A stretch of 64,000 bases of DNA from contig NZ_CP063144.1 in assembly GCF_014962245.1 (NCBI RefSeq), forward strand, positions 796,582 to 860,581, written 5' to 3'. Position numbers and translations under genes: made by a program. Of this stretch, positions 8,114 through 18,400 are shown in pieces; the stretch's first letter is position 1; the number at the start of each line of letters is the position of its first letter. Source of the DNA: Thermosphaera aggregans (GTDB taxonomy: Archaea; Thermoproteota; Thermoprotei_A; Sulfolobales; Desulfurococcaceae). Below the pieces are notes generated by a model that was given only the letters and a program-made list of their open reading frames with translations, was not told the DNA's origin and made no database searches.

Positions 8114-8851
8114 TCAAAAAACGTTTTTCCTCAAAAAATATGCTAGTTCGCGATCAACACTGTTTAAATGAGCCAGGTAAGCGTAAACAAACCCTATATT
8201 TTCTTTTAGAGCATCGAGCACCCCTATCTCCTTGGCTCTCTCTAGGATATGCTTTAGCAGATTTCTAAAGTCTTCGTGATCTTTGAAGTGTTGTTTAGCT
8301 CTAGGATACTTGTATTTTCTCATCAAGTCTTCTTCGAACTTTAGATGCTCTAAAACATCATTAATAAGGTTTTCGACAATCATTATCTCTCTTCCTACTC
8401 CTTTTATTAGTTCCTCGATTAATTCATTCCATTTACGAAGAATCCTCTCGTGCTGTGCATCAAGCGGTTCAAAACCGTAGATCATTTCATTTCCCCATTG
8501 GAAAAGGGGAGGCACTACTTTGATAAGAGTTATTTCAGAATCACCGATACTTCTACAAAACTCCTCAGGGTTGAAGGACGTGTTAGATTCTAACCCTCCG
8601 CACGCAATTCTCAACAGCTTCTTTCCCTCAGAAACAAGCATGCAACGTGTCTTTAACTTCTCGTTAAATATTTCAACGAAATAGTGGTCCTCAGGGTTTG
8701 CAGTACTTACCTTGTCTAGTATTCTGGATAGGTCTCCTCTAACCCTATCTACGATGGTTACTTCGCTAACATCTAAAAGTTTTTGAAGACTATGTATGTC
8801 ATTCCTAACACCATGGGTTACTATTCCTAAGCATTCTTTAAAAGCCCACAT
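8114..8851 (-). CDS. Hemerythrin-domain protein with an unassigned N-terminal domain
   Basis: A 245-residue protein. Residues 118-245 are a bacteriohemerythrin domain with all seven di-iron ligands in place: H134, H169, E173, H188, H192, H228 and D233, plus a W119 of the usual NxxW-like entrance region. It should bind oxygen reversibly and could store, sense or deliver it to the flavodiiron protein. Residues 1-115 form a separate alpha/beta domain I cannot assign; it contains cysteines at 7, 70, 84 and 99. There is no signal peptide or membrane segment. It sits at the end of the oxygen-defence island and faces the HD phosphohydrolase gene across a 135-base divergent region. Confidence 0.85.
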   Translation of the reverse strand: MWAFKECLGIVTHGVRNDIHSLQKLLDVSEVTIVDRVRGDLSRILDKVSTANPEDHYFVEIFNEKLKTRCMLVSEGKKLLRIACGGLESNTSFNPEEFCRSIGDSEITLIKVVPPLFQWGNEMIYGFEPLDAQHERILRKWNELIEELIKGVGREIMIVENLINDVLEHLKFEEDLMRKYKYPRAKQHFKDHEDFRNLLKHILERAKEIGVLDALKENIGFVYAYLAHLNSVDRELAYFLRKNVF

Positions 8852-8986
8852 ATAAGCACCTGGTGTGCTAAAATAGTTTTGTTTAAACTTTTAAATATTT
8901 TTAAACCATGTTTGAGGGTGTTAAATTTAAATATCTGATTTAATAAATACTACTGTGATCATTGATCATCGTAAAGGTTCGAAGCA
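8852..8986. promoter_or_regulatory. Divergent promoter region between the hemerythrin and HD-phosphohydrolase genes
   Basis: An A+T-rich stretch with several TATA-like runs (about 8880-8912 and 8925-8945). Just upstream of the hemerythrin start, reading the minus strand, is the palindrome CACCAGGTG. On the plus-strand side two TGATCA hexamers lie at 8956-8961 and 8963-8968. The TATA calls follow archaeal spacing rules and are not verified. Confidence 0.4.
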
Positions 8987-10636
8987 TTGGCTGAAACATA
9001 TATTCCAATATACGGGTATGATATTGGTGGCGGATTAGAAATGGAGTCTTCTCCATCCCCCTTCATACCGTTTAATGGTCAGATAAGAGACGTGTTATAC
9101 GGGTATATTGATTTTGTAAAAGGGTTCGAGGACAAGGTTATTGATTCCTGGGCGATGCAGAGGCTGAGATACATCTACCAGCTTCAGGCAGCCCACTTTA
9201 TCTATCCAAACGCAACCCACACAAGGTTTGCTCATTCAATAGGCGTAATGCACTCGTCTTTCAAATATATAACACACTTGCTTAGAACATCGTATCATCT
9301 ACCAGAGGAATGCACTTATAGAAAAGACATTATCGGGCATCAGAAAGAAATCATCTTCGCCGCTAGATTGCTGGGCTTGATGCATGACCTGGGGCACGGG
9401 CCATTCAGCCACGCATTCGACAAATACGTTTATAAAACCCGAGAGTTTCTTGGATACAGCGTGGGCAACCATGAAGTCGTTGGCTATCTCCTCTACAGGG
9501 ATTTTTTAAGGGAGAGAATATACGAGCAAGCCTTGGACTCTTCTAAAACACTCGGCCTAGACCCAGAGGTTCTCATATCTCTGCTTGACGAGGGCATGAA
9601 GCCTCCCAGGGGTATGAAGGATTTTACAGACCTTGTTAACCGGTCCCTCCTCTCAGATAAGGACTTTTACAACCCATCCTCTAACGACTTGAGCAGTATG
9701 GTTAGACTTGTTGTTAGGGATTATGCCTACACTAGCGATATCATGGATTATCTTAAAAGAGACAGCTTTTTCACAGGGGTTCCGGTAGGCGAGATCAACG
9801 ATGACTGGATCATTAGAAACACTTTCCTAGTGGAGAAAAACAACATGATTATTCCAGGAGTGACTCGAAAATCCTTGGACGAAATAGCCAGGCTTTTCGA
9901 TGCGAGAAAGATAATGTATAAGAATGTTTACCTCCACCCGGTGAACGTGGCGTTTATTGAGATGATCGGTTATCTCCTCCAATGCTTGAAATCAAGACTT
10001 GTTGAAATAATCGAGGAAATATTGCAGAAACCTGATAGCTTATCCAAGTATTTCCTCTTAACTGATCACTCCCTTTACAGCATGCTGGCCAACTTAATAT
10101 ATGAAGATGTTTCAACGTATGAGTGCGTCGATAAGGAATTAGCGAGGAAGGCGTTGCAAAGTCTTTTCATTGAGAGGAAACCCGTATGGAAGATGATAGG
10201 CAGGTTTAACTATAATTTAAAGTACGCTAAGCACTTATTCAGCGAGCGCTTCGGAGAGACTTATCAGAAAATGTTGAAGGAGAAGATTAGTGAAGAAATC
10301 TCCAGCGTGCTGAAAGATAGAAATGTCAACTCTTCTGATATCTTAACCATTATTGACAAGGTTGAAATATACCCGTCCTCCGGTTCCGAAGTTCTGGATA
10401 AAATACATGTCGTAGAGATCCGCGGTAGCAAGGTTATAGATGTAGAAGATTTAACATATGAGGAGTTTGCGCAACAGCATGGGCTTATTCCCGAGGTTTT
10501 ATTCACAATCTACGTCAACCGTGAGAAATACAAAGACCTATCAAGTAGTGATTTGAAGAAAGCCCAGGAGAGCGCTGAAGAAGTTATAAAAGAAGCCTTG
10601 TACGGCGGAGGAAGGGAGGCGCCTGAAACTAGTTAA
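8987..10636 (+). CDS. HD-domain phosphohydrolase, dGTPase-like (COG1078)
   Basis: A protein of up to 549 residues in the COG1078 HD superfamily. N-terminal segments match family hallmarks: IRDVLYGYIDF, the RLRYIYQLQ helix, THTRFAHSIGVMH, then the HD pair in LLGLMHDLGHGPFSHAFD. A later aspartate follows in DYAYTSDIMDYLKRDSFFTG. These supply the H...HD...D metal site. Relatives hydrolyse dNTPs or other nucleotides, but the substrate here is unknown. The first start is TTG 8987; ATG 9041 with GGTGG ten bases before it would give 531 residues and begin nearer the family start. It could be confused with MptB, also an HD protein, but size and motifs fit COG1078 better. Confidence 0.85.
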   Translation: MAETYIPIYGYDIGGGLEMESSPSPFIPFNGQIRDVLYGYIDFVKGFEDKVIDSWAMQRLRYIYQLQAAHFIYPNATHTRFAHSIGVMHSSFKYITHLLRTSYHLPEECTYRKDIIGHQKEIIFAARLLGLMHDLGHGPFSHAFDKYVYKTREFLGYSVGNHEVVGYLLYRDFLRERIYEQALDSSKTLGLDPEVLISLLDEGMKPPRGMKDFTDLVNRSLLSDKDFYNPSSNDLSSMVRLVVRDYAYTSDIMDYLKRDSFFTGVPVGEINDDWIIRNTFLVEKNNMIIPGVTRKSLDEIARLFDARKIMYKNVYLHPVNVAFIEMIGYLLQCLKSRLVEIIEEILQKPDSLSKYFLLTDHSLYSMLANLIYEDVSTYECVDKELARKALQSLFIERKPVWKMIGRFNYNLKYAKHLFSERFGETYQKMLKEKISEEISSVLKDRNVNSSDILTIIDKVEIYPSSGSEVLDKIHVVEIRGSKVIDVEDLTYEEFAQQHGLIPEVLFTIYVNREKYKDLSSSDLKKAQESAEEVIKEALYGGGREAPETS

Positions 10637-10676
10637 AACCAGCCCTCAGCATAAATATTCAATATAGGAGAGATAG

Positions 10677-11189
10677 ATGATTGGGGTTAACATGCTTGAC
10701 TTGCAGAGCCTATTGGTAGTGTTCATTCTGGGATTCCTGCCCATTAGCGAGATAAGGGGCGCTATACCCTACGCCGTAATTAAAGCAGGAGAAGACGCTA
10801 ATCTAATGGGTTTTTACATTTTAGCAGGTGTCCTGGCAAACCTGCTCATAGCCCCGGTAGCGTTGAACATTCTCTCAACGGTTGAAAAAATAGTCATGAG
10901 TGAGAAATTTCCAAGGCTTCTTAGAAACATTTATCTCAAGATAGTGGAAAAAGCGTTGGAGAAAGCATCAAGGATGGAAAAGATCACCTTGTTATCCTTA
11001 GCATTGTTCGTCGGCATCCCCCTACCGGTGACTGGTGCGTGGACCGGGAGCCTGATAGCTTTTCTACTACGAGTTGATAAGAAAAAAGCCATGGTTGCAA
11101 TTAGTCTCGGAGTGCTGATAGCATCGCTAATAGTGTACTCGGCAGTTTACCTCGGAATATCCATATTGAAAACAATTTTCCTCCTTTAA
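10677..11189 (+). CDS. COG2426 small multidrug-export-like membrane protein
   Basis: A 170-residue integral membrane protein of the COG2426 (Sm_multidrug_ex) family. The signature near the start is LGFLPISEIRGAIPYAV, followed by a second hydrophobic helix, a basic cytosolic helix (KIVEKALEKASRME) and two further membrane spans. A second half-motif, FVGIPLPVTGAWTGSLIAFLL, is also typical. The family name suggests drug export but its substrate has not been established. GGAG lies eight bases before ATG 10677; ATG 10692 is an alternative. It follows the HD gene by 40 bases and may be co-transcribed. Confidence 0.83.
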   Translation: MIGVNMLDLQSLLVVFILGFLPISEIRGAIPYAVIKAGEDANLMGFYILAGVLANLLIAPVALNILSTVEKIVMSEKFPRLLRNIYLKIVEKALEKASRMEKITLLSLALFVGIPLPVTGAWTGSLIAFLLRVDKKKAMVAISLGVLIASLIVYSAVYLGISILKTIFLL

Positions 11190-11258
11190 CTCAAATCTTA
11201 TAGGGGGTGGCTTTTAAAATTCATTGTAGAGATTAAATCAAACATGTAAGGTGGTTAC

Positions 11259-12074
11259 ATGTCATACGCAAATATTGGTAAAACTGTAAGATTGAACAGA
11301 ATCCTCCGCGATGGGAAAGCAGTCGTGTTCGCATTCGACCACGGGTTCGAGCACGGCCCATGGGATTTCACCAGCGAAACAATAGACCCTAGGGGATTGT
11401 TAAAGAAAATAGTTGATGCAGGTGTTGACGCGGTGATGCTAACACCCGGGCTCGCTTATGTTACACGGGACTCCTGGCTGGGGAGGACGAGTCTGATCGT
11501 GAAAGTGACTGGTAAAACTAATTTGAGACCGGAGGACCAGAAGATGCTTCAAAGCCTAATAGGCACGGTGGAGGAAGCGGTCTCGCTTGGAGCCGATGCA
11601 GTGGCCGCCACTGTTTACTGGGGTAGCCAGTACGAGGACGTCATGCTTTCTCGATGGGTTTCAATAAAAGAGGAGGCTGAAAGGTACGGGTATCCTTGTT
11701 TACAGCTCGCGTACCCGAGAGGTCCCAGCATTAAGAACATGTACGATGTGGAAGTGGTCAAGTACGGTGTGAGAGCAGCCATTGAGGTTGGGGCGGATCT
11801 GATAAAGACGTACTACACTGGTAGCTGGGATACTTTTAGAGAAGTGGTGAAGGCCTCTTCAGGGATACCTGTTTTAATGAGCGGTGGAGCCCCTAGGAAG
11901 AGCTTCATGGATTTCCTGAGGGATGTTGAAGACGTGATGAAGGCAGGTGCTCAAGGAGTGGTTGTAGGGAGAAACGTATTCATGCATGAAAACCCAGCGT
12001 TAGCGATAAGAGCGGTCATGAAGATTGTTCACGAAGGTTTAACCGCTGAAGAGGCTTTTAAAACCATGCAGTAA
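11259..12074 (+). CDS. Class I fructose-1,6-bisphosphate aldolase, archaeal DhnA type
   Basis: A 271-residue TIM-barrel aldolase of the archaeal class I (DhnA) family. FAFDHGFEHGP near residues 24-34 and the Schiff-base lysine in GADLIKTYYTG near residue 179 are diagnostic. It also has the SGGAPRKS phosphate-binding segment and VVVGRNVF at the C terminus. It interconverts fructose 1,6-bisphosphate with glyceraldehyde-3-phosphate and dihydroxyacetone phosphate. The next gene, a PfkB kinase, starts 14 bases downstream, so the pair probably links sugar phosphorylation to cleavage. Related 2-amino-3,7-dideoxy-heptulosonate synthases share the fold but usually sit with aromatic amino-acid genes, which are absent here. 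Confidence 0.85.
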   Translation: MSYANIGKTVRLNRILRDGKAVVFAFDHGFEHGPWDFTSETIDPRGLLKKIVDAGVDAVMLTPGLAYVTRDSWLGRTSLIVKVTGKTNLRPEDQKMLQSLIGTVEEAVSLGADAVAATVYWGSQYEDVMLSRWVSIKEEAERYGYPCLQLAYPRGPSIKNMYDVEVVKYGVRAAIEVGADLIKTYYTGSWDTFREVVKASSGIPVLMSGGAPRKSFMDFLRDVEDVMKAGAQGVVVGRNVFMHENPALAIRAVMKIVHEGLTAEEAFKTMQ

Positions 12075-12088
12075 CCGGTGGGTCAGGA

Positions 12089-13012
12089 ATGTCAAGCGAT
12101 ATAGATGTTGTCACGGTAGGACACGCTCTTGTTGACATAAGGATTCTAGTAGAGACCTTTCCAGGAATAGATCAGGAGAGCAAAGTTCTCGAACAATCAT
12201 GGGGGAGCGGCGGATCAGCTGTAAACGTTGCCATAGGGGTAAGAAGGCTAGGTTTGAAATCAAGCATCTTGGCGAAAATAGGTTTCGACAGTTTCGGTAG
12301 AATAATAGTCGACGATCTCTTGAAAGAGGGCGTGGATATAAGTGGTTTGAGGATAAGCCTGGGGCAAACAGGGTTTACCATAGTCGCTATTAACAAGAAC
12401 GGAGACATCACGATGTACGGGTTCAAAGGAGCTGCTGAAACGCTGGAGCCTTCAGACCTTAGTGAATATGCGATTTCAAGGGCTAAGTGGATTCACATTA
12501 CAAGCCTTAGACTGGATACGACTATTGAAGCCCTCAGGATTGCTGAGAAATACGGGTTGAAATCCTCGTGGGATCCTGGAAGAGTGCTAGCGTCACAGGG
12601 CTTGGAGAAAGTGAAGCCAGTCGTGTCCAGGGTTAACGTTGTCTTCCTAAACCATAAAGAAGCAACTTTATTGACGGGTATGGAGGATTACAAGCAGGCG
12701 GCTAAGGAGATAGCTTCAACCGGACCAGAAGTAGTGATCGTGAAGAGGGGTGGGAAAGGAGTATATGTCTACAGTAGGGACTTGGAGGAGGAGATCCCGG
12801 CTTACAGAGTTGACAACGTGATCGATACCACGGGGGCTGGAGACGCTTTTGCATCAGGCTTTATAACAGGCTTCCTGAGAGGATACAATTTGAGAAAATC
12901 TCTTCAATACGGTAATGCCGTGGCCGCGTTGAAAATCTCAAGCCTTGGATCCCACTGTGTGCCAACCCATGACGAAGTTGTAAAGTTCATATGGGAGAGA
13001 GAAGGAATTTAA
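12089..13012 (+). CDS. PfkB-family carbohydrate kinase (possible ATP-phosphofructokinase or ribokinase)
   Basis: A 307-residue PfkB/ribokinase-family kinase. The N-terminal GSGGSAVNVAIGVRRLG and the C-terminal DTTGAGDAFASGF are the two family signatures; the aspartate in GAGD is the catalytic base. Substrates in this family range from fructose-6-phosphate to ribose and nucleosides. Being directly behind the fructose-bisphosphate aldolase gene favours phosphofructokinase, as reported for PfkB-type enzymes of Aeropyrum and Desulfurococcus, but the sequence alone does not decide. A kinase of this type would make glycolysis run through ATP rather than the ADP-dependent enzymes of Thermococcales. 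Confidence 0.85.
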   Translation: MSSDIDVVTVGHALVDIRILVETFPGIDQESKVLEQSWGSGGSAVNVAIGVRRLGLKSSILAKIGFDSFGRIIVDDLLKEGVDISGLRISLGQTGFTIVAINKNGDITMYGFKGAAETLEPSDLSEYAISRAKWIHITSLRLDTTIEALRIAEKYGLKSSWDPGRVLASQGLEKVKPVVSRVNVVFLNHKEATLLTGMEDYKQAAKEIASTGPEVVIVKRGGKGVYVYSRDLEEEIPAYRVDNVIDTTGAGDAFASGFITGFLRGYNLRKSLQYGNAVAALKISSLGSHCVPTHDEVVKFIWEREGI

Positions 13013-13056
13013 GTTTCTTCTAAATAGTTTTTACCCATAACCATGAGGTATCATGC

Positions 13057-14325
13057 ATGTTCGTGAAATACTTGAAGTGCAACAGGTGTGGCAGAGAGTA
13101 TAGACTAGAGTCTAAGCCTGTCCTGTGCGAAAACAATGACCTGGGCAGGCTGGACATAATATACGACTATGAGAAATTAGGAAAAGCCTTCAGTATTGAA
13201 AACCTTGAAAAAAGGCCATTCAACATGTGGAGGTATATGGAATTCCTTCCTGTCCCCAGCCAAGAATACGTGGTATCCCTCGGCGAGGGCGGCACCCCTC
13301 TTTTAAAATCAACGAGGCTGGCGGAGGCTCTTGGACTGAGAAATCTCTATCTTAAAGATGAAACAAGAAACCCAACAGGTAGTTTCAAAGACAGGGCGAT
13401 GAGCGTTTCGGTTTCGATGGCAAAATTCTTCGGGTTTAAAAAAGCAACCATCGCAAGCAGTGGGAACGCGGCAGCATCTCTAGCAGCGTATGGAGCCAAG
13501 GCAGGGATAGACGTCTTCGCGTTCGTGCCCGATTTCGCCGGCTATGGGAAAATAGCTCAACTACTCTACTACGGCGCTAAGGTGTTCAAGGTAAGGTGGA
13601 CTGAGGCCGAGGATCCAACTGTTAAAATGATGAGACTTGTCGTGGAGAAATACGGGTTCTACCCAAGCCCTAGCTTCGGAGTATACAACCCGTATCAAAT
13701 AGAAGGGCCTAAGACAATCTCGATGGAAATAATTGAGCAGCTGGGATGGAGGACCCCGGATCAGGTATTTGTACCTACCGGGGCGGGGAGTTTACTCACA
13801 GGCGTGTACAACGGTTTCAGGGATTTCAACGCGGTGGGACTCATAAACAAGTATCCTAAAATGGTTGCTGTGCAGCCTGAGGGCAACTACCCATTGGTTA
13901 GGGCTTGGCTTGAGAAGCAAGACCCGTTGAACATTAAACCCTGGGAGAAACCTCCTGAGACCATTGCTACAGGGCTTGAAGACACTTTCCCATGGGATGG
14001 CGACGCAGCGTTGAAGGCGATGTATGCGACGAATGGATATGGGGTCGTGGTCACGGATGATGAGATAGTCCAGGCAATGAAGCTTCTTGCAAGCTTGGAA
14101 GGGGTTTTCGCAGAGCCTAGTGGTGCAGCAGGGCTTGCAGGATTGATTAAAGCACTTAATGAAGGCCTTGTCGACAAGGATGAGACGGTGGTTGTCCTAG
14201 TTACAGGGCATGGTTTGAAAGACCCCGACATTATCAGGAAAACTGCTGGGGATGCACCATTGATTAACCCAAGCCTCGAGGAGCTTGAGAAGGCGTCGGA
14301 AAAATATTACAAAATCCGGATGTAG
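13057..14325 (+). CDS. thrC: Threonine synthase
   Basis: A 422-residue PLP enzyme that converts O-phosphohomoserine to threonine. It begins with a zinc-ribbon-like KCNRCGREYRL and a conserved NDLGRLDIIYDY. The PLP lysine lies in NPTGSFKDRAMS near residue 110, the glycine-rich phosphate loop is PTGAGSLLTG near 245, and EPSGAAGLAG is near 350. These features and the length fit archaeal threonine synthase better than threonine dehydratase. GAGGT precedes the ATG at suitable distance. It is a separate unit 44 bases after the PfkB kinase. Confidence 0.92.
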   Translation: MFVKYLKCNRCGREYRLESKPVLCENNDLGRLDIIYDYEKLGKAFSIENLEKRPFNMWRYMEFLPVPSQEYVVSLGEGGTPLLKSTRLAEALGLRNLYLKDETRNPTGSFKDRAMSVSVSMAKFFGFKKATIASSGNAAASLAAYGAKAGIDVFAFVPDFAGYGKIAQLLYYGAKVFKVRWTEAEDPTVKMMRLVVEKYGFYPSPSFGVYNPYQIEGPKTISMEIIEQLGWRTPDQVFVPTGAGSLLTGVYNGFRDFNAVGLINKYPKMVAVQPEGNYPLVRAWLEKQDPLNIKPWEKPPETIATGLEDTFPWDGDAALKAMYATNGYGVVVTDDEIVQAMKLLASLEGVFAEPSGAAGLAGLIKALNEGLVDKDETVVVLVTGHGLKDPDIIRKTAGDAPLINPSLEELEKASEKYYKIRM

Positions 14326-14366
14326 CACACTCTTCTATTAAACCCTTTCCAACATATTTTTTAACT

Positions 14367-15041
14367 ATGATTCAACGAGATGAAGCGGAAGCGTGTGACT
14401 GGAGTGAGAAGTGCTGGAATATATGTGGCCAAGCACTCTTTCGCACACTTGAATATTTTCGCAAGGCTTTGAGATACAGGGAGGCGGGATGGAAGAGTAT
14501 TGACGTATCCAAGTATTTGAAAGGCAGGGTTCTCGATGTCGGTGCTGGACGTGCAGGGTATTTGAGAAAGAACATTTCTTATCAGGGGTTATTGGTATTA
14601 ATGGATCCTTCCTACGATGATCACTCCCGAGTTGAGATGAAAACCGGCAACGTCATGTTGCTCAATGCTGACGGCTTGGACATTCCATTAATGGATGAAT
14701 CCTTTGACGTGGTGATATCTTTGGCCGTACTACATCATATCCCTACTAGAGAATGCAGGCTCGTATTTCTTAAGGAGATTCAAAGAGTACTGGTTGCCGG
14801 AGGCCTTCTCATTCTTTCAGTCTGGTTTCCCAGCGAGAAACCGAGGGGAAAAGAGGTTTGCGATGGTGTGATAGTTTCATCAGGCCTGGGTGATAGATTC
14901 TACCACTTCTACTCAATACCCGAGCTTAAAAGTGAAGTAGAGAGCGCGGGCTTTCGTGTTGAAAAAGTGGAGACAGTGGTGGAAAACCCCAGGAAACCGG
15001 CTGAAACAAGGAATATTTTGCTAACAGCGGTTAAACAGTGA
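14367..15041 (+). CDS. SAM-dependent methyltransferase, Trm9-like
   Basis: A 224-residue class I methyltransferase. Motif I is VLDVGAGRAGYL near residues 53-64; the acidic motif II is LLVLMDPSYDD. The segment AVLHHIPTRECR...EIQRVLVAGGLLILSVW resembles the Trm9/ALKBH8 group that methylates wobble-uridine carboxymethyl side chains in tRNA. The N-terminal 40 residues contain three cysteines or histidines but no clear domain. The tRNA substrate is inference. It converges on the cytidine deaminase gene with only two bases between the stops. Confidence 0.8.
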   Translation: MIQRDEAEACDWSEKCWNICGQALFRTLEYFRKALRYREAGWKSIDVSKYLKGRVLDVGAGRAGYLRKNISYQGLLVLMDPSYDDHSRVEMKTGNVMLLNADGLDIPLMDESFDVVISLAVLHHIPTRECRLVFLKEIQRVLVAGGLLILSVWFPSEKPRGKEVCDGVIVSSGLGDRFYHFYSIPELKSEVESAGFRVEKVETVVENPRKPAETRNILLTAVKQ

Positions 15042-15043
15042 AG

Positions 15044-15433
15044 TTAAAGCTTGAAAGGGTTGGGGAAAAGCTCTGAGAGTCTTGTTTTAACCGTTTTGCC
15101 CGAGGAAGCGCTGTGGAGAATTATCTCCGCATCTGGATTGAACTCTGCAATAAACTGTCTGCAAGCGCCGCATGGAGGTATAGGGTTCTCCAGGTCTGTT
15201 ACAACAGCGATCTTTACAGGCTTCCTCTCGCCGTCGCTAACCATTTGAACAATAGCAGATCTCTCGGCACATATCGTTAAACCATAGCTAGCGTTTTCAA
15301 CGTTAACCCCGGTATAAACCTTCCCATTAGAGCCTAGGACGGAAGCGGCGACATGGATCCTGCTATATGGTGCGTAGCTGTTTTTCAACGCGTTAGCCGC
15401 AATAGAGATCAGAGCTTCATCGTTAAGGGTCAA
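15044..15433 (-). CDS. cdd: Cytidine deaminase
   Basis: A 129-residue homotetrameric-type cytidine deaminase. The zinc site is explicit: C-A-E in TICAERSAIVQM and the P-C-G-A-C motif in PPCGACRQFIAEF; the glutamate is the proton shuttle. SYAPYSRIHVAASVL and YTGVNVENASYG are the substrate-binding family segments. It turns cytidine and deoxycytidine into uridine forms for pyrimidine salvage. Its start overlaps the ileS stop by four bases, so it is made from the same message as the synthetase. Confidence 0.95.
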   Translation of the reverse strand: MTLNDEALISIAANALKNSYAPYSRIHVAASVLGSNGKVYTGVNVENASYGLTICAERSAIVQMVSDGERKPVKIAVVTDLENPIPPCGACRQFIAEFNPDAEIILHSASSGKTVKTRLSELFPNPFKL

Positions 15434-18400
15434 ACCTGTTCAACCCCTATGTGGTATGTTTCTCCTTCAATATCCCACTCCCTTACCAATCCCTTGAAAT
15501 CCGCGAGAAGATTCGGGTTTGTTGAGACTTTGAGTTCCACAGCTCTTGTTTCGCCTGCGATGTAGTCAACCTTAGAGAGGATCACGTGTTCTCTCTCCTG
15601 AGGGGCAATAATAACGACTCTAATCTTTGCGTCTAGTGAGAGATTTAGCATTTTCCGCATAACTTGTATCCTCCTAACCAGGTCTCTCGCTAGTCCCTCC
15701 GCCATCTCCTCCTCGCTGAGCCTTGTATCGATTGCGATGCTACCCCACTCAATATCCACAACAGAGTAGCCTTCAATGAAGTAGGGGGTTATCTTAACGC
15801 AGGAGTCATCGATTACTACCTGCTCACCTTCAATAACGGCTTCATGCGTTTTCCCACTGATTATGTCCAATGCTACTTTATCCTGGTTTTCCATAATGTA
15901 GGCTATCACCAACCGCGTTTTCTGCTTGAACCTTGGCCCTAACACGCTGTAAACTGGCTCAACCTTGTACTTGGTGACTTCTTTAAGCATTGAGAGGGGC
16001 TTGGTTTCAACATTTTTGACGTTAGCGATAAGCTTTATGAGCTCTCGGTTTTTCATAACTACTTCACTTATCTTAGTGTCGTTAACGTAAATGGTTAGGG
16101 TTTTAACGGGCTGCCTGAGTTTCAATCCCACCTTCATTCTTGCGGATGCTGCTGCTTCAAAAATCTTTTTCACAACAACCATTGTCTCCTCCAGCTCCGG
16201 ATTTATGAGAGATACGTCGGCTTTGGGCCACTCGAGCAGGTGAACGGATTCCTCCCTATAGTGCTCTTTGAACATTGCTTGGTAAATATACTCCGTGATG
16301 AACGGGGTGAAAGGTGCAAGCATCCGTACTAATTTATCTAGAACATAGTAGAGAACCGTGTAAGCGGCGAGCTTATCCCTCGTGTTCTCCTCAACCCAGA
16401 CCCTGGGCCTTATCAATCTTATGTACCAGTGGCTGAGATCTTCAACGATGAATTCACGGAGCATTCTTACAGCGGTGTGGACTTCATAACTCTCTAGTAA
16501 TAACGTTGACTTCTCAATTAAAGAATTAATCCTACTCAATATCCACTTGTCTTCTAGTTTCAAAGCATCCATTAAACTCTCAAGCCTTGCCTGCTCAGGA
16601 TTGAACCCGTCTAAAGCCATGTAAGTCTTGGCGAAAACAAACACGTTCCACGCTATGGAGAGATCTCTAGCCACTTCCTCAATACTTTTCCAGGAGAATT
16701 TAGCATCCTCCCATGTAGTGTTCGATAACAACCATAGCCTCAGCGGGTCTCTCCCTGCCTTTGCGATTGCTTCGTTTGTTCCAACGTAGTTTCCAAGGCT
16801 TTTATGCATTTCTCTGCCCTGTTCGTCAAGCATGAACCCGTGGACGAGGACATTCTTATAAGGAGCAAGGTTGAAGCCTAGCACTCCGGCTCTGAGAAGG
16901 GAGAAGAACCAGCCCCGAGTTTGATCATGCCCCTCAACGATGAAGTCGAGAACTATGTCTTCAAGGGGTAGGTTCTCCGGATGCCCCTTGGCCGCGTAGA
17001 AGCAAACACCACTGTCGAACCAGACGTCCATCACGTCAGGAACCCTGCGCATTTCGGAACCACACACAGGACACTTTAACACGACTTCATCTATCCAAGG
17101 CTTGTGAAGCTCGCTCGGAGGTTTTCCTCCAAAAGCCTCAATATCTGCAACGCTCCCCACCACTACTCTGTGACCGTTAGGGCATGTCCAAACAGGTAGT
17201 GGAGTACCCCAGTACCTCTGCCTTGAAACAACCCAGTCCTGCAGGTTTTCAAGCATGCTTTTAATTCTGTCGAGAGCCCATTCAGGTATCCAGTTAACCT
17301 TCTCAACCTCTTGTTGAAGCTTATCTTTGAGCTTTGATACTTTGATCACCCACTGCTGGGTTGCCCTGAGGAATACCGGTGTCTTACAACGCCAGCAGAC
17401 AGGGTATTTGTGTATGAGTGAGGTTTTGGAAATCAACGCGTTTCTCTCCTCAAGGTCTTGGATGATAATGGGGTTTGCATCTCTGACAAACATGCCAGCA
17501 TACTTGCCTGCCTCGCTTGTAAACCTCCCTTCATCATCCACTGGGCTTGCAATGTTTTTAATGCCCGACCTGACCGCTACCGTGAAGTCTTCGAACCCGT
17601 GTCCGGGTGCGCTGTGGACGAGACCTGTTCCCTCATACATGGTTACGAACTCAGGCGCGGGCAAAACCGTGTGATACTGTTCTAGTTCAGCCTGTAGCGG
17701 TACAATATCTCTCAAGGGATGGGTGTATCTGACCCCTACCAGCGAGCTACCCTTTATTTTCTCGACTACTCGATATTCCTTAATGCCTGTTTCGTCAAGA
17801 AAAGCATTCAATCTCTCCTCTGCAACTACCCATGTTTCATCACCGACCCTGATCTTGACATAGTAAGCTTCAGGATGTATCATTACAAAGGTATTTGCCG
17901 GTAGAGTCCACGGAGTTGTCGTCCATATTACAAGATATGTTTTATCCTGTCCAACGACTGGGAATTTCACGTAAATGCTGGGGTCTTCTAGCTCTTTATA
18001 TTCAATCTCGTATTCTGCAAGTGTTGTAGAACATCTCGGACACCAGTGAACTATCCTCGTATCCTTATCCAGCAATCCGTGCTCGTCGGCTTTTTTAACA
18101 AGCCACCATGCGGCTTCAATATACTCATTCCTCAATGTTAGGTAAGGATTCTCCCAATCCATGAAGACTCCTAGGTCGATGAACCATTTGGTCATTGCTG
18201 CCGCGTTATCCAGTGCTAGCTTGCGGCACTTGGCGATAAACCTGTCTACGCCTATCTTCTCCTCGATCTCTCTCTTTACCCTAACCCCTAGCTTCTGCTC
18301 GACCTTCACCTCTATGGGTAAGCCGTGGCAGTCGTACCCTGGTTGATCGTATACCCTAAACCCCTGCATCCGCTTATATCTTAGTACAGCATCCTTCAAG

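Noticed and set aside
8987-10636. HD-domain protein as the missing MptB phosphodiesterase
   Set aside because: Length and motifs fit the COG1078 dGTPase-like family and it is on the other strand from the pterin operon.
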